Source of the DNA: Fragilariopsis cylindrus CCMP1102 | Lineage: Eukaryota > Bacillariophyta > Bacillariophyceae > Bacillariales > Bacillariaceae | Assembly: GCA_900095095.1 (NCBI GenBank) | Contig: FMBT01000400.1 | Span: forward strand, 1-64,000 | Reading direction: 5' to 3' | Length of the DNA: 64,000 bases | Part shown: in pieces, positions 9,785-21,300 of the stretch | Layout: every line of letters starts with the position of its first letter | Numbering within the stretch: position 1 is the stretch's first letter | Made by a program: the position numbers and the translations under genes | Notes under the pieces: generated by a model | Seen by the model: only the letters and a program-made list of their open reading frames with translations | Told to the model about the DNA's origin: nothing | Database searches by the model: none

Positions 9785-11695
9785 TCAATTTATCTCTTTG
9801 ATCATAATCTTACTTTTATGGTACCATGTATTGTTCATCAAACCTCGTACGTTCCATTGATCAACTACATTTTCTGGTTGTGTATTAAACGCCATATCAA
9901 CACCTTTCGAAAAAAGATGTACGCATCCATCGTCTTGAACTCTCGCTGGAACTTCCGCTTCCCATAAGGTCCATGCCCAGCCTCGTCCATAACGTTGGTC
10001 ATTGCCTTCCTTCAGTTTGGCTGTATGCCAATCGTGCTTAGCAGCATCACCCGTTACATCAACACGAACGATATTTCTACCTCCACCTGCAAAGGACCAG
10101 CCTTTTACTTTCATTATTACTATATCTCCAATTTCTGATGGTTCTCCCTCTACTAAAGGTTCTACAGTAGTGATACCGGATGAAACACTCAGTTCATTAA
10201 TACCTGGCATCTCCTCTAGATTCACTTCATTCGCGTCGTGGACGTTTGGGGGGAGGATTTTGTAATTTAACCCACGTTGCCATGGCCCTTCCGCTTCTTC
10301 CTTTGAGATTGTAATTTTCTTAAGCCATTTGAGACTACGGACGGCTGCATATCCTGGTACTACAAGACGAAGAGGAAAGCCGTGATCTCGAGGTAGATCT
10401 TCGTCGTTCATTGACCATGCTACGATAACATCACCGTACGGATTGGTAGCCTTTTCTATTGGTATTGAGACCATCATACCGTCAAATGCATGGAATTGAA
10501 CGTGTTCAATTCCATCTTTTTCTTGCAACATACTTACATCGCACATACCTGCATTCTTCAATACGTTACTTAATCGTACACCAGTCCATTTAGCGGTGGA
10601 TATAGCTCCTTGACCCCATTTTGTACCAGAAGTTTTTTCAATAATGTTAAATCCACTTCTCCTGTTACCACTACATTGCATCGTCATGATGACGTCTTCT
10701 TTAGGCATTGCATTTAAATCATCAATAGAAAGTGATATGGTTCTTTGCTTACCACCATTCAACTCTGTCAAATCAATTTCAAGTTGAAAGTCATCGATTT
10801 GTTCCTTCGACAATAAAGGAACCGGATGATGATGTCTTATGTAATATATCGGAGATGGAGTGAGATACGTTTTTGTTAATAGTTCTTCTTTCACCTCTGC
10901 GTTCATTGGTTCCGACGAATGGATCTTAAGATCAGTTTTACTTCTAATGGGTTCGTTCATATATGGATCATCATTTTTTTCCATAATATCCTCCATCTTA
11001 GCATCAATTGCTTCTTGATCGATTTCTCGTAGAGTACCAATAACTAATGGTTCTAACATCTTCATGGGTAAGTCGGATGCAAAATGTTGCCTATACAAAT
11101 ACCAATGAGGTTCAATTTCACCACCAGCTGCCAGTAGTATACGTTCACTACCACCAGGATGATTCTGAACAAACTTCGAAACATCGTAAACATTTCCTGC
11201 GTATGTCATCCAAATTGGTTTTCCATCTTTTCCATTATTGGACGCTACTTGTTTTGATGTAAATTCTGGTTTCGATTCTTCAATCACCTCAACTTCGTTG
11301 GTATCCTTGCTTCTGCTGTCTTTAAAAGAAGAAGTTGTAGCCACTGGATCCATATCCATTTTAGTTGCAGCATCGCATGCCGTATTGTTGCTGTTTGTAC
11401 TATTGTTCGATGCAGCGATCGCTCCTAGTATTAGAGTCGTCCCGACGATGATCTTCGAGTTACTAAAGGAATCATAATAATCTCGGCCACCGGTTGTAAG
11501 AGAAGCCAAAGGAAATAAGGAGAAAATCCTATTTTTGAAAGGTTGATTGTTTCGACTAGGATCTTTTCCTATCCTCGTCTTCAAGAACTTGGAAGTCGTA
11601 AGTCGTTGTAATTGTTGCCGTTGAATGATGTGATTCTTTACTGAACAACTACGAGACAATCTACCAAAAGTTGACGTAATCGTGATTACTTTCAT
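9785..11695 (-). CDS. SUOX: Sulfite oxidase with N-terminal cytochrome b5 domain
   Basis: The 636-residue protein starts with a basic, Ser/Arg-rich mitochondrial-type presequence and a hydrophobic segment at about 80-96. A cytochrome b5 domain (about 145-225) has the haem ligand His179 in HPGG and a second His near 204 (LYRQHF). The molybdenum-cofactor domain (about 265-480) contains the cofactor-binding Cys341 in MQCSGNRRSG, then WGQGAISTAKWTGVRL and DHGFPLRLVVPGYAA. The C-terminal dimerisation domain includes IKGWSFAGGGR-like residues (VKGWSFAGGGRNIVRVD). This order is that of animal SUOX, an intermembrane-space enzyme oxidising sulfite to sulfate with cytochrome c as acceptor; plant sulfite oxidase lacks the b5 domain. 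The frame is intact and intronless. Location is inferred from the presequence. Confidence 0.96.
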   Translation of the reverse strand: MKVITITSTFGRLSRSCSVKNHIIQRQQLQRLTTSKFLKTRIGKDPSRNNQPFKNRIFSLFPLASLTTGGRDYYDSFSNSKIIVGTTLILGAIAASNNSTNSNNTACDAATKMDMDPVATTSSFKDSRSKDTNEVEVIEESKPEFTSKQVASNNGKDGKPIWMTYAGNVYDVSKFVQNHPGGSERILLAAGGEIEPHWYLYRQHFASDLPMKMLEPLVIGTLREIDQEAIDAKMEDIMEKNDDPYMNEPIRSKTDLKIHSSEPMNAEVKEELLTKTYLTPSPIYYIRHHHPVPLLSKEQIDDFQLEIDLTELNGGKQRTISLSIDDLNAMPKEDVIMTMQCSGNRRSGFNIIEKTSGTKWGQGAISTAKWTGVRLSNVLKNAGMCDVSMLQEKDGIEHVQFHAFDGMMVSIPIEKATNPYGDVIVAWSMNDEDLPRDHGFPLRLVVPGYAAVRSLKWLKKITISKEEAEGPWQRGLNYKILPPNVHDANEVNLEEMPGINELSVSSGITTVEPLVEGEPSEIGDIVIMKVKGWSFAGGGRNIVRVDVTGDAAKHDWHTAKLKEGNDQRYGRGWAWTLWEAEVPARVQDDGCVHLFSKGVDMAFNTQPENVVDQWNVRGLMNNTWYHKSKIMIKEIN

Positions 11696-13307
11696 GATGG
11701 TTGGGGAAAAGCTACTAGTAGTTGATGCTGTCGTTGTTCGTTTTATAGTTTACGAGGTCGTACATAATGTGAACTATTCTTTGATGTTTTTATGTTCTCA
11801 TGATCGTGTTCGTATATTGTCCTTCATGTTTTGGAAGCAGTATTCAACATAAAACTTGAAGTGTTCAATTGATTAATTTGTTCAATTGATCACGCCGAAC
11901 TGTGGAACTGTCAATAATCGTGTGAATTATTTTCTTCTTTTCAAAAGCCAACTTTTCTCTTATGGTTGTCGCGTCCTTTGTCCCCTGCGCGTTATCAAAT
12001 CCATCTCACGGGTGAAGCGACTGACTGCCTTCTCCGTCTAGTTATGCAAGTGGGCACTAAAAGAGTCTTCTTTTGAGAAAGAAAGAAAAAAACATTGTAA
12101 ACAGAGACAATAATATAAGTTTGCTGCAGTATTATATTATGCAGACATCCAGAGGATAGCAATGAGTTGAGGATGAAGCAAAGGAACCAATGTGTGAGTG
12201 AGGAGATTGTTTGTTGTCTTTCAAGTTTTACATTTTGACAGTGCTCTTTTTGTTTTCAATCAAGTTAAAAAGGATATGTTTATAATATTGAATACAAAAA
12301 CAAGCCATCTGGTAGAATATATGCTCAGATCACTGATAACTATACAATAGGTATGTATCATGTAGTAGGCCTTACCAGGAGAGATGATATATCCTGTTGT
12401 TGTTAAAAATAAGTATAGTGCTAGAGTTTATCAGTATTAGACAGTAGTTGAATATAAGGTGTATTGAAGAGAGTGCTATCAATTATTGTTGCAATTGTAA
12501 TAAGCTAGGGTTGTGAGTCTTATTTGATGTGAGGTATTTCTACCAGTACTGCATGACATTATATTGGATTGAATCTTTACTTAGTTGGATCCAGTGCCAC
12601 GAATGTCAGCAATATAATACTGTAGTACAGCAGAATAAATTATATTTTGGTCGAACTGGTCGCCTCGAAGAGAGAAAGAATTAACAAAGAACACAAATTG
12701 ATGGGAAATGCGTCATCAACATCAAGAATTATTAAATTTTGACGTGTCAAATCAAAAATAAATAAAAAGTAAGCACATCAAGGGACGAACACGATTAAAA
12801 AATTCTTCTGATCGATAGGATCCCGGAGGAATTTAAAATCTTACGATATGATAGGCTAATAACACAGTTTTGAGAACAAATAGATCATTTCATGCCGCCC
12901 AAAACGCAGACGGTAGCTATGAGCTGCTATTCGCTACCCACCATTGATTCGCCTGCCAACGCAGACGGCAGCTATGAGTAGCTATTCGCTACCCCCCATT
13001 GATTCGCCTGCCTCAATTTTGGACTGGATGGGGATCGATGTATCAAAATACCGTATGAGCCAGTTTTAGATGGCTAGCTAGCTAGCTAGCTAGCAAGGTC
13101 GTTCTATTTTCCTGGTATGAAGAAAAAACTGTAGATGTTCTGTCAAATAAACAGCGATTCTACTTTAGAACACGAATACATCGCATCACAAAATTAGGAT
13201 TACGCTTCTTTGTTTCCTTCATCTTTCTTCTAGTTTGTATTTGACTCTCTCTCTCTCTCTCTCTCGCATTTTTACTCTCATTCAGGACAAGATATTGTTG
13301 GAATAAT
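11696..13307. other. Intergenic region between divergent genes
   Basis: About 1.6 kb without a supported gene lie between the sulfite oxidase start (minus) and the next start (plus). It contains a GCTAGC tandem palindrome at 13073-13095 and a (TC)n tract just upstream of the next ATG (about 13245-13265). A 55-bp tandem duplication at 12903-13012 is listed separately. Confidence 0.6.
12903..13012 (+). repeat. Two tandem copies of a 55-bp unit
   Basis: 12903-12957 and 12958-13012 are head-to-tail copies differing at about four sites. Each starts AACGCAGACGG and ends TTGATTCGCCTGCC. The core GCTATTCGCTACCC inside each unit resembles a palindromic AGCTATGAG..GCTATTCG arrangement. No function is visible; the region lies about 300 bp upstream of the plastid membrane-protein gene. 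Confidence 0.8.
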
Positions 13308-15329
13308 ATGATGCCAAGTATTGCAAGTAGTACTACTACTACGACGACAACGACGACGATGGCTGCTGCTGCTGCTGTAGTGTTACTTCTTCTTTGTCAA
13401 TCTGTTTTTGTCATGGGATTTTCTGTCCCTACTCGTTCCTTTATTGTATCACATCAACAAGCACAACAAACACGACGTTTTCGAACAACAATCAAACCAT
13501 CACCATCACCATTGTCGCATTTAGCAGCTTCATCAATACTGTATCTCCAACAATCGAAGAATGAAGGAGAAGACGAGGAACTCATCGTATCATCATTGTA
13601 TGGTTCTTCGTCGTCATCTACTCATAGCCGTTGTAATAACAATGACGTCATTATTGATGTTGGTAATATTGATGGTACTACAATCACCGTCGAAGACAAA
13701 CAGGAAAATGACGAAGAATTGTATTACACGCCTTCGTCATCGTCATCGAAATCATTTGCATCAATGAATATTTTAATGTATGAAGAAAATCGTAATCCGG
13801 ATGATGAATCAATTATGGAAGACCTGAAAGTCCTTGAGAATAAAATTTTGAAAAGTCGGAATCCTGTAGATGAAGCATTTATGGAAGATATTAAATTGTT
13901 ACAAGATAAGATACTAACAATGAAGGAAACAAATACAGCATTTGCAGAAGACATTAAACTAAAAATGAAATCCAGTCAATCCACTATTGACGAAATGAAG
14001 ACAGAAGCCTATGCACTTGCTGTTCAGAAAAATTTACCAAAGAAAAAACCTATTAGCTTACATTCCTTTATATCAAGTATGTCTGTTATGTCAGCATTTG
14101 TTCTATTATTACCAACATTTCATCCAGGTATAGATGAATATGGACTACCACAAATTTTTAATTATGAATATGCAAGTGTTGACTTACTCTGGCAGTCCCA
14201 ATTATGTGCGATGTTACAAATGATATCCAGTATAATGGGTATATTTAGATTACCAAAACGATCACCCAATGTCCGTACTGCTGGATTTCTGATTTCGGCA
14301 TTAATTATATCTCAATTAAGTTTAATTGTATGTTCCTCATTAAATGGTACATCGGTGTACCTGTTTGATGCATTTTCGATACAAGGACGTATACTAATCA
14401 GTGTTGTTAATACAGCATTACTCATTGGTAGTTTTAATTCATTAACATTAATTGTTGGTGATAAAGAACAAAAAGGATGGGGTAAGTTACAGTACAGTGT
14501 AGTGTAGTGTAGTGTAGTGTATCGTTCGCTTGCTTGCTTTATTTTCACTTGCTTTCATTGCTCCCTCTTGCTTTGTTTTACGTAGTATCTTTCGATCGAT
14601 TCGATTCCATTCGATTGATTCATTTCGCTTTTGCTTTCTCGATTTCTCTCTCACACACACATTTCACACACGTTCTTATCTTCTCGAATATATAACACAG
14701 ATACAGTACCAAATTATTCAAGTAAAACATCAGCATTCTTAGCGGTCTTGCCATTCCATTTATTAATTTGTACATTAGGGAATGCTGTATTACCTGTCTT
14801 ATGTGATAAACAATCATTTACAGAAACAGCTGTACCGTTCTTTCATATATTTCCTGGTGTACAAACAATTGGTTATGTGGCGATATCATTAAGTACAGGA
14901 TTAGGTGCATTATTAGCAACATTACAATATGAAAAAAAAGTATCAATGAATTTTGCATCATTTTGGAATATTATGTTATTATTATTTTTCCAATTAGATG
15001 GTATCAAATTTATGTATAATTTAAATAAATATCCAAATCGATTTGATCATTCGGATTATTTTACAACCTATACACCACATTTGCAAAGTATTTGGCATAC
15101 CAATGAATTATTATTAATTGGTACAATATTAGCGTTGACTATTGGTTTAAAAAATTTATCAGATCACGTACTTGCTGCAACTGCTTCAGCTGCTAGTGCT
15201 GCGGCAGATGCCGTGGCTGCGTCGGCTGCTACTACGACTAACAATGCATTGGAACTTGCAGCAAAGTACGGAAGTAATGAAATCGAATTTAATTCTTTAT
15301 ATGGTAATATTGAGGATATGCATGAATAA
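13308..15329 (+). CDS. Plastid-targeted multi-pass membrane protein, two exons, unknown function
   Basis: Exon 1 is 13308-14481 and exon 2 14701-15329; the intron (14482-14700) has GTAAGT and a CACAG acceptor after a CT/AC-rich tract. The joined length is 600 codons. The N-terminus is a signal peptide (Ala/Val/Leu run ending VFVMG) followed by FSVPTRSF, so cleavage would expose Phe, the key plastid-import residue in diatoms, then a basic Ser/Arg-rich transit-like region. A low-complexity Ser/Asp linker and a coiled-coil-like stretch (about 160-240) follow. From about residue 245 there are seven or so hydrophobic segments across both exons, with PTFHPGIDEYGLPQIF, GIFRLPKRSPNVRTAGF and FFQLDGIKFMYNLNKYP between them, ending in an Ala-rich tail. 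Family not recognised; a thylakoid or envelope membrane protein is likely. Confidence 0.85.
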
Positions 15330-15408
15330 TTTTGGACTGATTGATTCGATTTGATTCAATTCGCCCTGCCTCTTCACTTCCTCTCTCTCTCGCTCTCTTC
15401 TTCATCTT

Positions 15409-15665
15409 CAACCGATCTTGCATCGGACTTTAGCAGCGACCCGGGTCGTTGTCATCATTCGTTCATATGCATGCATCTCTAACCAACACAAAAGTCGTTA
15501 CTAAAAGAACACACTAACAAAGCATGTATAATATACCGTGTTATACAGTGGCGGCTTTATGAAGGATAGTATATAAATATTTCTAACTTAAAAAAATTAT
15601 ATAAAAGTAAAGATGCAGAATCTATTTGCTATGTGTATTATGGTAATCTAGATACCCGTAGCTAC
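15409..15665 (+). repeat. Dispersed repeat, inverted partner of 7191-7425
   Basis: Same element as at 7191-7425, opposite orientation, with an extra ~25 bases of AT-rich DNA near 15575-15600. It starts about 80 bp after the stop codon of the membrane-protein gene. It carries the same palindrome CGACCCGGGTCG. Confidence 0.75.
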
Positions 15666-16603
15666 TTTTTAAAGTATTTATTGTCTTTTTTGTATATAAT
15701 AACATTCACGTATTCATTTTTTCTATTCTGTTCCCCGTATCGTGCGTCATATCTTACCTTACTTCGGCCTCTTCGGTATCTATCTTTCTTTACTTGACTT
15801 ATTGGTTATAAATATGTCGGGCAGTTGTACCCCAACGATTTGGAGGACAACCTAGAGGAGGATAATTTAGGTGTGTCCTTTGGGTCGTTGAAAGTATATT
15901 AGCCGTAGAGTTATCAACATTAGGAAAAAAGTCGACCTGAGAAAAAAATAAAACTTTACATCTTATTTAATAATGTTGTGTTCGTGAGATGTCTTTGAAT
16001 GGTTCAATTGGTTCAATTGATTGATTGATTGATTCGATTGATTGATTCGATTGATTGATTCGATTGATTCAATTATCCGATAAATTCATTGTTCCATTCA
16101 TTCGTTCATCGAAATTACATTAAAAAATCTAAAAACGATACCTACAGTAAACAACGTTGAAAGAGTTAATCAGTTATGCTCATTCAATTCAATGGGTATC
16201 ATTGAATTCAATGACCCTGCGAATCGAGTAGGAGAAGAATAAGACCTCAGGATAAAGTTAATTGAATTCAATGACATTGTTCCTTAGAGAAATACCTATC
16301 ATGCTATTGGATCGTTTTCATTCTAATTGAATCCAATGGTATTGTAATTGAGTTGTAATGGTGGTGGTTGATTTTTATATATATTTTGTTGCGAATGTTT
16401 CTAAATAAACTGTTACTGAAGCAAAACACATAAACTTTTCTATTTGGGGGTTTTCCGGAGAATTAGTATTTTTCAATCCCTTAATGACCCCCCCTAAATT
16501 AGCATAGAGGGGGGCCCGAAAATAAAATATATTGGGGACACAAAAATGTATTTTGGGACACAATATTTCATACAAAAATATTGTTTATGTACTACACTAG
16601 TGC
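15666..16603. other. AT-rich intergenic region, no supported gene
   Basis: The stretch has short tandem tracts of GATTGATTGATTC near 16018-16075 and several repeats of the word ATTGAATTCAATG (around 16200, 16260 and 16325). I see no gene or RNA gene. It leads into the ~190-bp tandem array. Confidence 0.6.
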
Positions 16604-17257
16604 TATTTGAAAGGGTTGCAGAGGACAACACAAGCTAAGTCAGGTCCACTAACATCCACATAGTATACTAAAACATTGTGTTGGCATCCTACAACTTTTC
16701 TTTTCCTGTGGTTGTGGAATAAAATCCATTACGCTTTTATGGCAGGCACATAAAAATAATAAGATTTTTGATCAAAAATAATGAACCACAAAATATCTCA
16801 TTTGAAAAGGTTGCAGAAAACAACACCAGCTAAGTCAAGTGCACAAACATTTGCATAGTGTACTAGAACATTGTGTTTGCCTCTTACCCCTTTTCTGTTC
16901 CTGTGGTTGAGGAATAAAATTTGTTTCACTGCTGTTGCAAGCATAAAAAAAATGATTTTTGACTTGAAATGAACCACAAAATATTTGATTTGAAAAGGTT
17001 CCATAGGACAATACCAGCTAAGTCAGGTGCACAAACATTTGAATAGTGTACTAGAGTTTGCCTCCTACAGCTTCTCATTTCCCTATGCCTGTGGAATAAA
17101 ATTGATTACGCTGTTATGGCAGGCACACAAACAACATGACGATTTTGGATCAGAAATAATGAATAACAAAATTTCTCATTTGAAACGGTTACAGAGGACA
17201 ACACCAGATTGGTTGGGTGCACAAACATCCACATAGTGTACTAGAACATTGTGTTTG
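16604..17257 (+). repeat. Tandem array of a ~190-bp unit, interrupted by an LTR element
   Basis: Units start at 16604, 16800, 16988 and 17178 (spacing 196, 188 and 190). Each begins ATTTGAAAxGGTT and shares AGCTAAGTCAxGTGCAC, ACATTGTGTTTGCC and GGAATAAAAT. The fourth unit is cut at 17257 by the LTR retrotransposon and resumes at 22112 with GTTTGCCTCCTACC, then diverges. By-eye identity between units is roughly 75-85 percent. It may be a small satellite or the subterminal repeats of a larger unseen element. Confidence 0.85.
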
Positions 17258-17801
17258 TGTTAAAATCCACAAAGCCCAAGTGAAACGTGCTAGCCAATTG
17301 AATCAAGCTAGTCAAATGCGCGCACGTTTGGAATCTGGACTAGTGAATCAAACCAGTCATGAGTCATTTGGGTTCGCACATCCCTTATTTGGGTCATTTT
17401 TCTACGTAAGGAGCCGAATACCACTGTAAAGAACTGCCCAAAGCGCAGATGTACCTACAGTACAGCAAGAGATCTCAAACAAGAGAAGAGTTATCTGATG
17501 ATTTGTAATAACCATAGACTAAATAAACAAGTGTGTTAATAACAACTTTTGCGTTTGAACATCATCGTTAGTATCGTACGACGTTACTATAGATATATCT
17601 ACAGAAAGTTACGCCATTCTTCTAGGGAAGTTTCGCTGACAAGAAGGGGTTAGATATCCTGGTAGAACAACCGTGAGTAGTCTTTCAATATAAGGGTCAA
17701 GAGTATCAACCCTTCCAGCTTTAATAGAATCTTACAAGACCGAAGAGTAAGACTATTATAATCCTGTTTCACCAATCATCGATTGTCTGTGAAACGTACT
17801 A
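17258..17801 (+). repeat. Left LTR, 544 bp
   Basis: It begins TGTTAAAATCC and ends GAAACGTACTA, so it starts TG but ends TA rather than the usual CA. An AATAAA at about 17522 may be its polyadenylation signal. It appears identical to the right LTR. Confidence 0.93.
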
Positions 17802-17816
17802 GATTAACAGTCGCAA
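17802..17816 (+). other. Putative primer-binding site, complementary to the tRNA-Asn anticodon arm
   Basis: GATTAACAGTCGCAA abuts the left LTR. Its complement, TTGCGACTGTTAATC, reads as an anticodon stem-loop with the GTT anticodon in CTGTTAA, as I remember it from yeast tRNA-Asn. Internal, rather than 3'-terminal, tRNA pairing is the pattern of half-tRNA priming. Confidence 0.6.
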
Positions 17817-18328
17817 GGTCTATCCTATAGACTTGCTGATCAACAATCCCGTAGTTCATTGAACAACGGAAGCGGAGATCCGATTAGTTTAATTGATATT
17901 ATTGAAGTAATGATCTCGAACTAGTCTAAAATAATTACAACAAGCTGAAGCTAACGCTGCCGCGTCTTCAACGGAAGAAGATTTGATTCCACTGTAGCTA
18001 TTTGCTACTCAGGGAATGGATCTAGATTTGATTCGACTGTAGCTATTTGCTACTCAGGGAATCGATCTGTACATCAAGAACCAAAATCAATTTTGATTTG
18101 GTAGATTGACGTACTGTACATAACTCACTACTAGATAGAATACAATATAGAACAGAAGAACACGTTAAAGAATACAAGAGAGTTGTATTACAGAAGAAGC
18201 CGAGGCCACGCCGCCGCGTCTGACGCCGATAATCCAACTGGATTAACAGCAGAAGAAGAAGATATCGTATAGTAATTCGATTACGAAGAAGACGAAGAGG
18301 AAACGTATTTTAATAAAAAGAAAATAAA

Positions 18329-21300
18329 ATGGTTACTTCTACAGATAATGACGATAATGCTACTCGTAACAGTAGTAATCATGAAGTTGTTATGATACAT
18401 TATACGCCTTCACGACCACCGCCGCTACCAGAACCACCGCCTTGGTTCCACTTTGACGCATCAATAGATGGAGATTCGATATCGATATTGATATTCTTAT
18501 TTCGATTGGTGTATCGAGTAGATAGAAAGTACTGCGTTCATGATCAAATTATCGGAACCTTCGATGGTAATAACTACGACAACAATACTATTGCCATTAC
18601 GCAACAAGTAGTTCTCTATTGTTATCAAGACAAGAACGTTTGGTACGATAATAATAGTAATATTCATTTGACCGAGGATAATGGTAATTTTTCTATGTTA
18701 GCGAGACAAAAGAACAACGACGTGGATACTACAAGTATTGCCAATACGCAATCAGCTCTATATCAAGCCAAGTGCAAAATAATACGACCATTTTATTTGA
18801 TGTATGACAACGACAACGACGACGATATCCATGTTACGCATGATGAACGAATGAAATACGACGATAATACTAGTACCACTATTGCCACTATGCAACTAGT
18901 AGTAGTTCTCAATCAACACGCTAGCAATGAAACTCGCGGTGATAATGGTGGTAATGATACCTTAAATATAAACGTACTAGTAGTTCTGTTTCAAATCAAG
19001 TACAAGAGGAACTGGCCTACTATTACAATCAACGGGGAGTTGAATTGGTTATTTCGATCGGCGTATCGAATAGACAGAATGTATCAAATCGACAAAATAC
19101 TATCATTAATAGTATTACTACCACAACCAGGACCACCACAAGTACAAGTAATGAACAAATTACTGTTACTGTTACTACAAGTACAAGTAATGATACAAGT
19201 AATGTACCAAAATGATACGTTATTTCGAACGATTTATCAAGGTATAGATCATGCTACTGGAATCTTCGAGTACGTACTATCATCTGACGACGACTCTGAT
19301 ACATCAATAGATGGAGATTTGATATCGATATTGATATTCTTATTTCGATTGGTATATCGACCTTGGTTCCACTCTAATACATCAATATATGGAGAGTTGA
19401 TACTCAGTGCTACTACTGTACAACGCACTTTATCAAATAATATTCCCATATCGTTATTTAGATTGGCATATCGAGTAGACATCACATTTCGAATCGACAC
19501 AATAGATGATACTATTACCGGTGATATCAATATGTACTCCAATTATTTTCCTGATGAAAACAGCATTATTCTGTTTGATGATATGAAAGTTAATAATAAT
19601 GATGATGGTAACGATACCAGCAAGGACAACAATCGTGACAAGGATGATACTATTATCATGTCGCAAATAGTAGTTCTATGTCAAGACGTCCACGAAGATC
19701 AGAATACTATTGCCACTATGCAACTAGTAGTCTTTCATCTAGCTGTTCACGACAACAACAATGATAATATTGCCAGTATGCAACTATTATTTCCTCACCA
19801 AGACAATAACGTACTACCATCTGACGATCGATACGAATACGCTACTACTTCAACCGAAGATGATAGAAATAAGATATTATATGGGGGGTATTATTTAGTT
19901 GACAATACCAAACTTTCTACTTCAATTAATGGGGAGAAATATACAGGTCAATCGAAGTATAAAGACGATCATATCAAGTGTCCGGTGATAACAACGGAAG
20001 AGATAACAACGGAAGAGATAACAACGGAAAATTCCATTAGTAACGATAATACGACCGAAGATCTAATTATTATATCAAGTTTGGATAGAAATAAGATCTT
20101 AAATGGGGAGTATTATTTTGTTTTAAGTACAGATGCTTTAACAAATACGACCGAAGAACTAGCAAATCCGACCGAAGATCTTATTACTATTATATCAAGT
20201 TTGGATAGAAATAAGATCTTAAATGGGGAGTACTATTTTGTTTTAAGTAAGGACGCTTTAACAAATAATATCGGAGATCAAAATGGTTCGATTATGGCGA
20301 TGATTGATATACTTCTATACCAAGACGTTCACGATGATCGATGCGGTTACTCTACTACTACAATCGTTACTATTGCCATTATTCAATTAGTTCTCTACCA
20401 AGACAAGTATGTTGTCCAGAATATTGATTCCATTTTGATTCATCCATTAGATTTTATCAAGAACAATGGTAATCGTTGGTATAATAATCATCCATTTGAT
20501 TTTATCAAGAATAATGGTAATCGTTGGTATAATAATAATAATAATAATAATGATATTATTGATTCTACTTTGATTCATTCATTTGATTTCATCAAGGATG
20601 ATGGTTATTTTTCTACTTCAATTAATGGGGAGAAATATATAAGTAAATATACGAGTCAATCGAAGTATAAAGATAATTATATCAAGTGTCAAGCTCCTGC
20701 TAATGCTACTGCAGCCCGGATTCGTAGAATGAAGCTTACGCCAACAACGGAAGATTCCAGTAGTACCGATAACTTTCCTTATAGAATGAAACTTACGGCA
20801 ACAACAGAAGATTCCAGTAGTACCAATAATAAGACCGAAGATACGGATTCAATGAATAGAACCGAAAATCTTATTGATTCATTAGATATGGATACGACCA
20901 AAGATATGGATACAATCAAAGACATTAATATAAAAACGTATATGATCAAAGAGTCGATTAGTTCAAAGGAAGACAAGAATAATTTATACAATGATTCTAG
21001 AAAGAATGGAGAGGAGAAAAGGTTAGAAGAAAAATACCAATCAAGGGCATTACGTTCCGAAGGGCAATATAAAGATGAAGTTTATAATGCTGAAGAAGGA
21101 ATGTTTCAAGAGCCATGGATAAAGAATAATGACTACGATAACAACAATATTATGCTTAATGATAATGATTATTGTAATAGTACGATGAGGGAAAATGGGG
21201 AGCAAACAACATGTTACTCCAATCAAGACTCATACATGATCCAGTTTTGCCACAATGTTATAGCAATTGATTCCAAGGACGACGGTGATATGATTGCAAC

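Noticed and set aside
13073-13095. GCTAGC tandem as a protein-binding operator
   Set aside because: A simple tetranucleotide repeat, found again near 37351-37410; no evidence of function.
16604-17257. CRISPR-like array
   Set aside because: Units of ~190 bp are contiguous and diverged, without spacer structure; the genome is eukaryotic.
17802-17830. tRNA-Asn gene
   Set aside because: Only the anticodon-arm complement is present; no acceptor, D or T arms, so it is read as a primer site.
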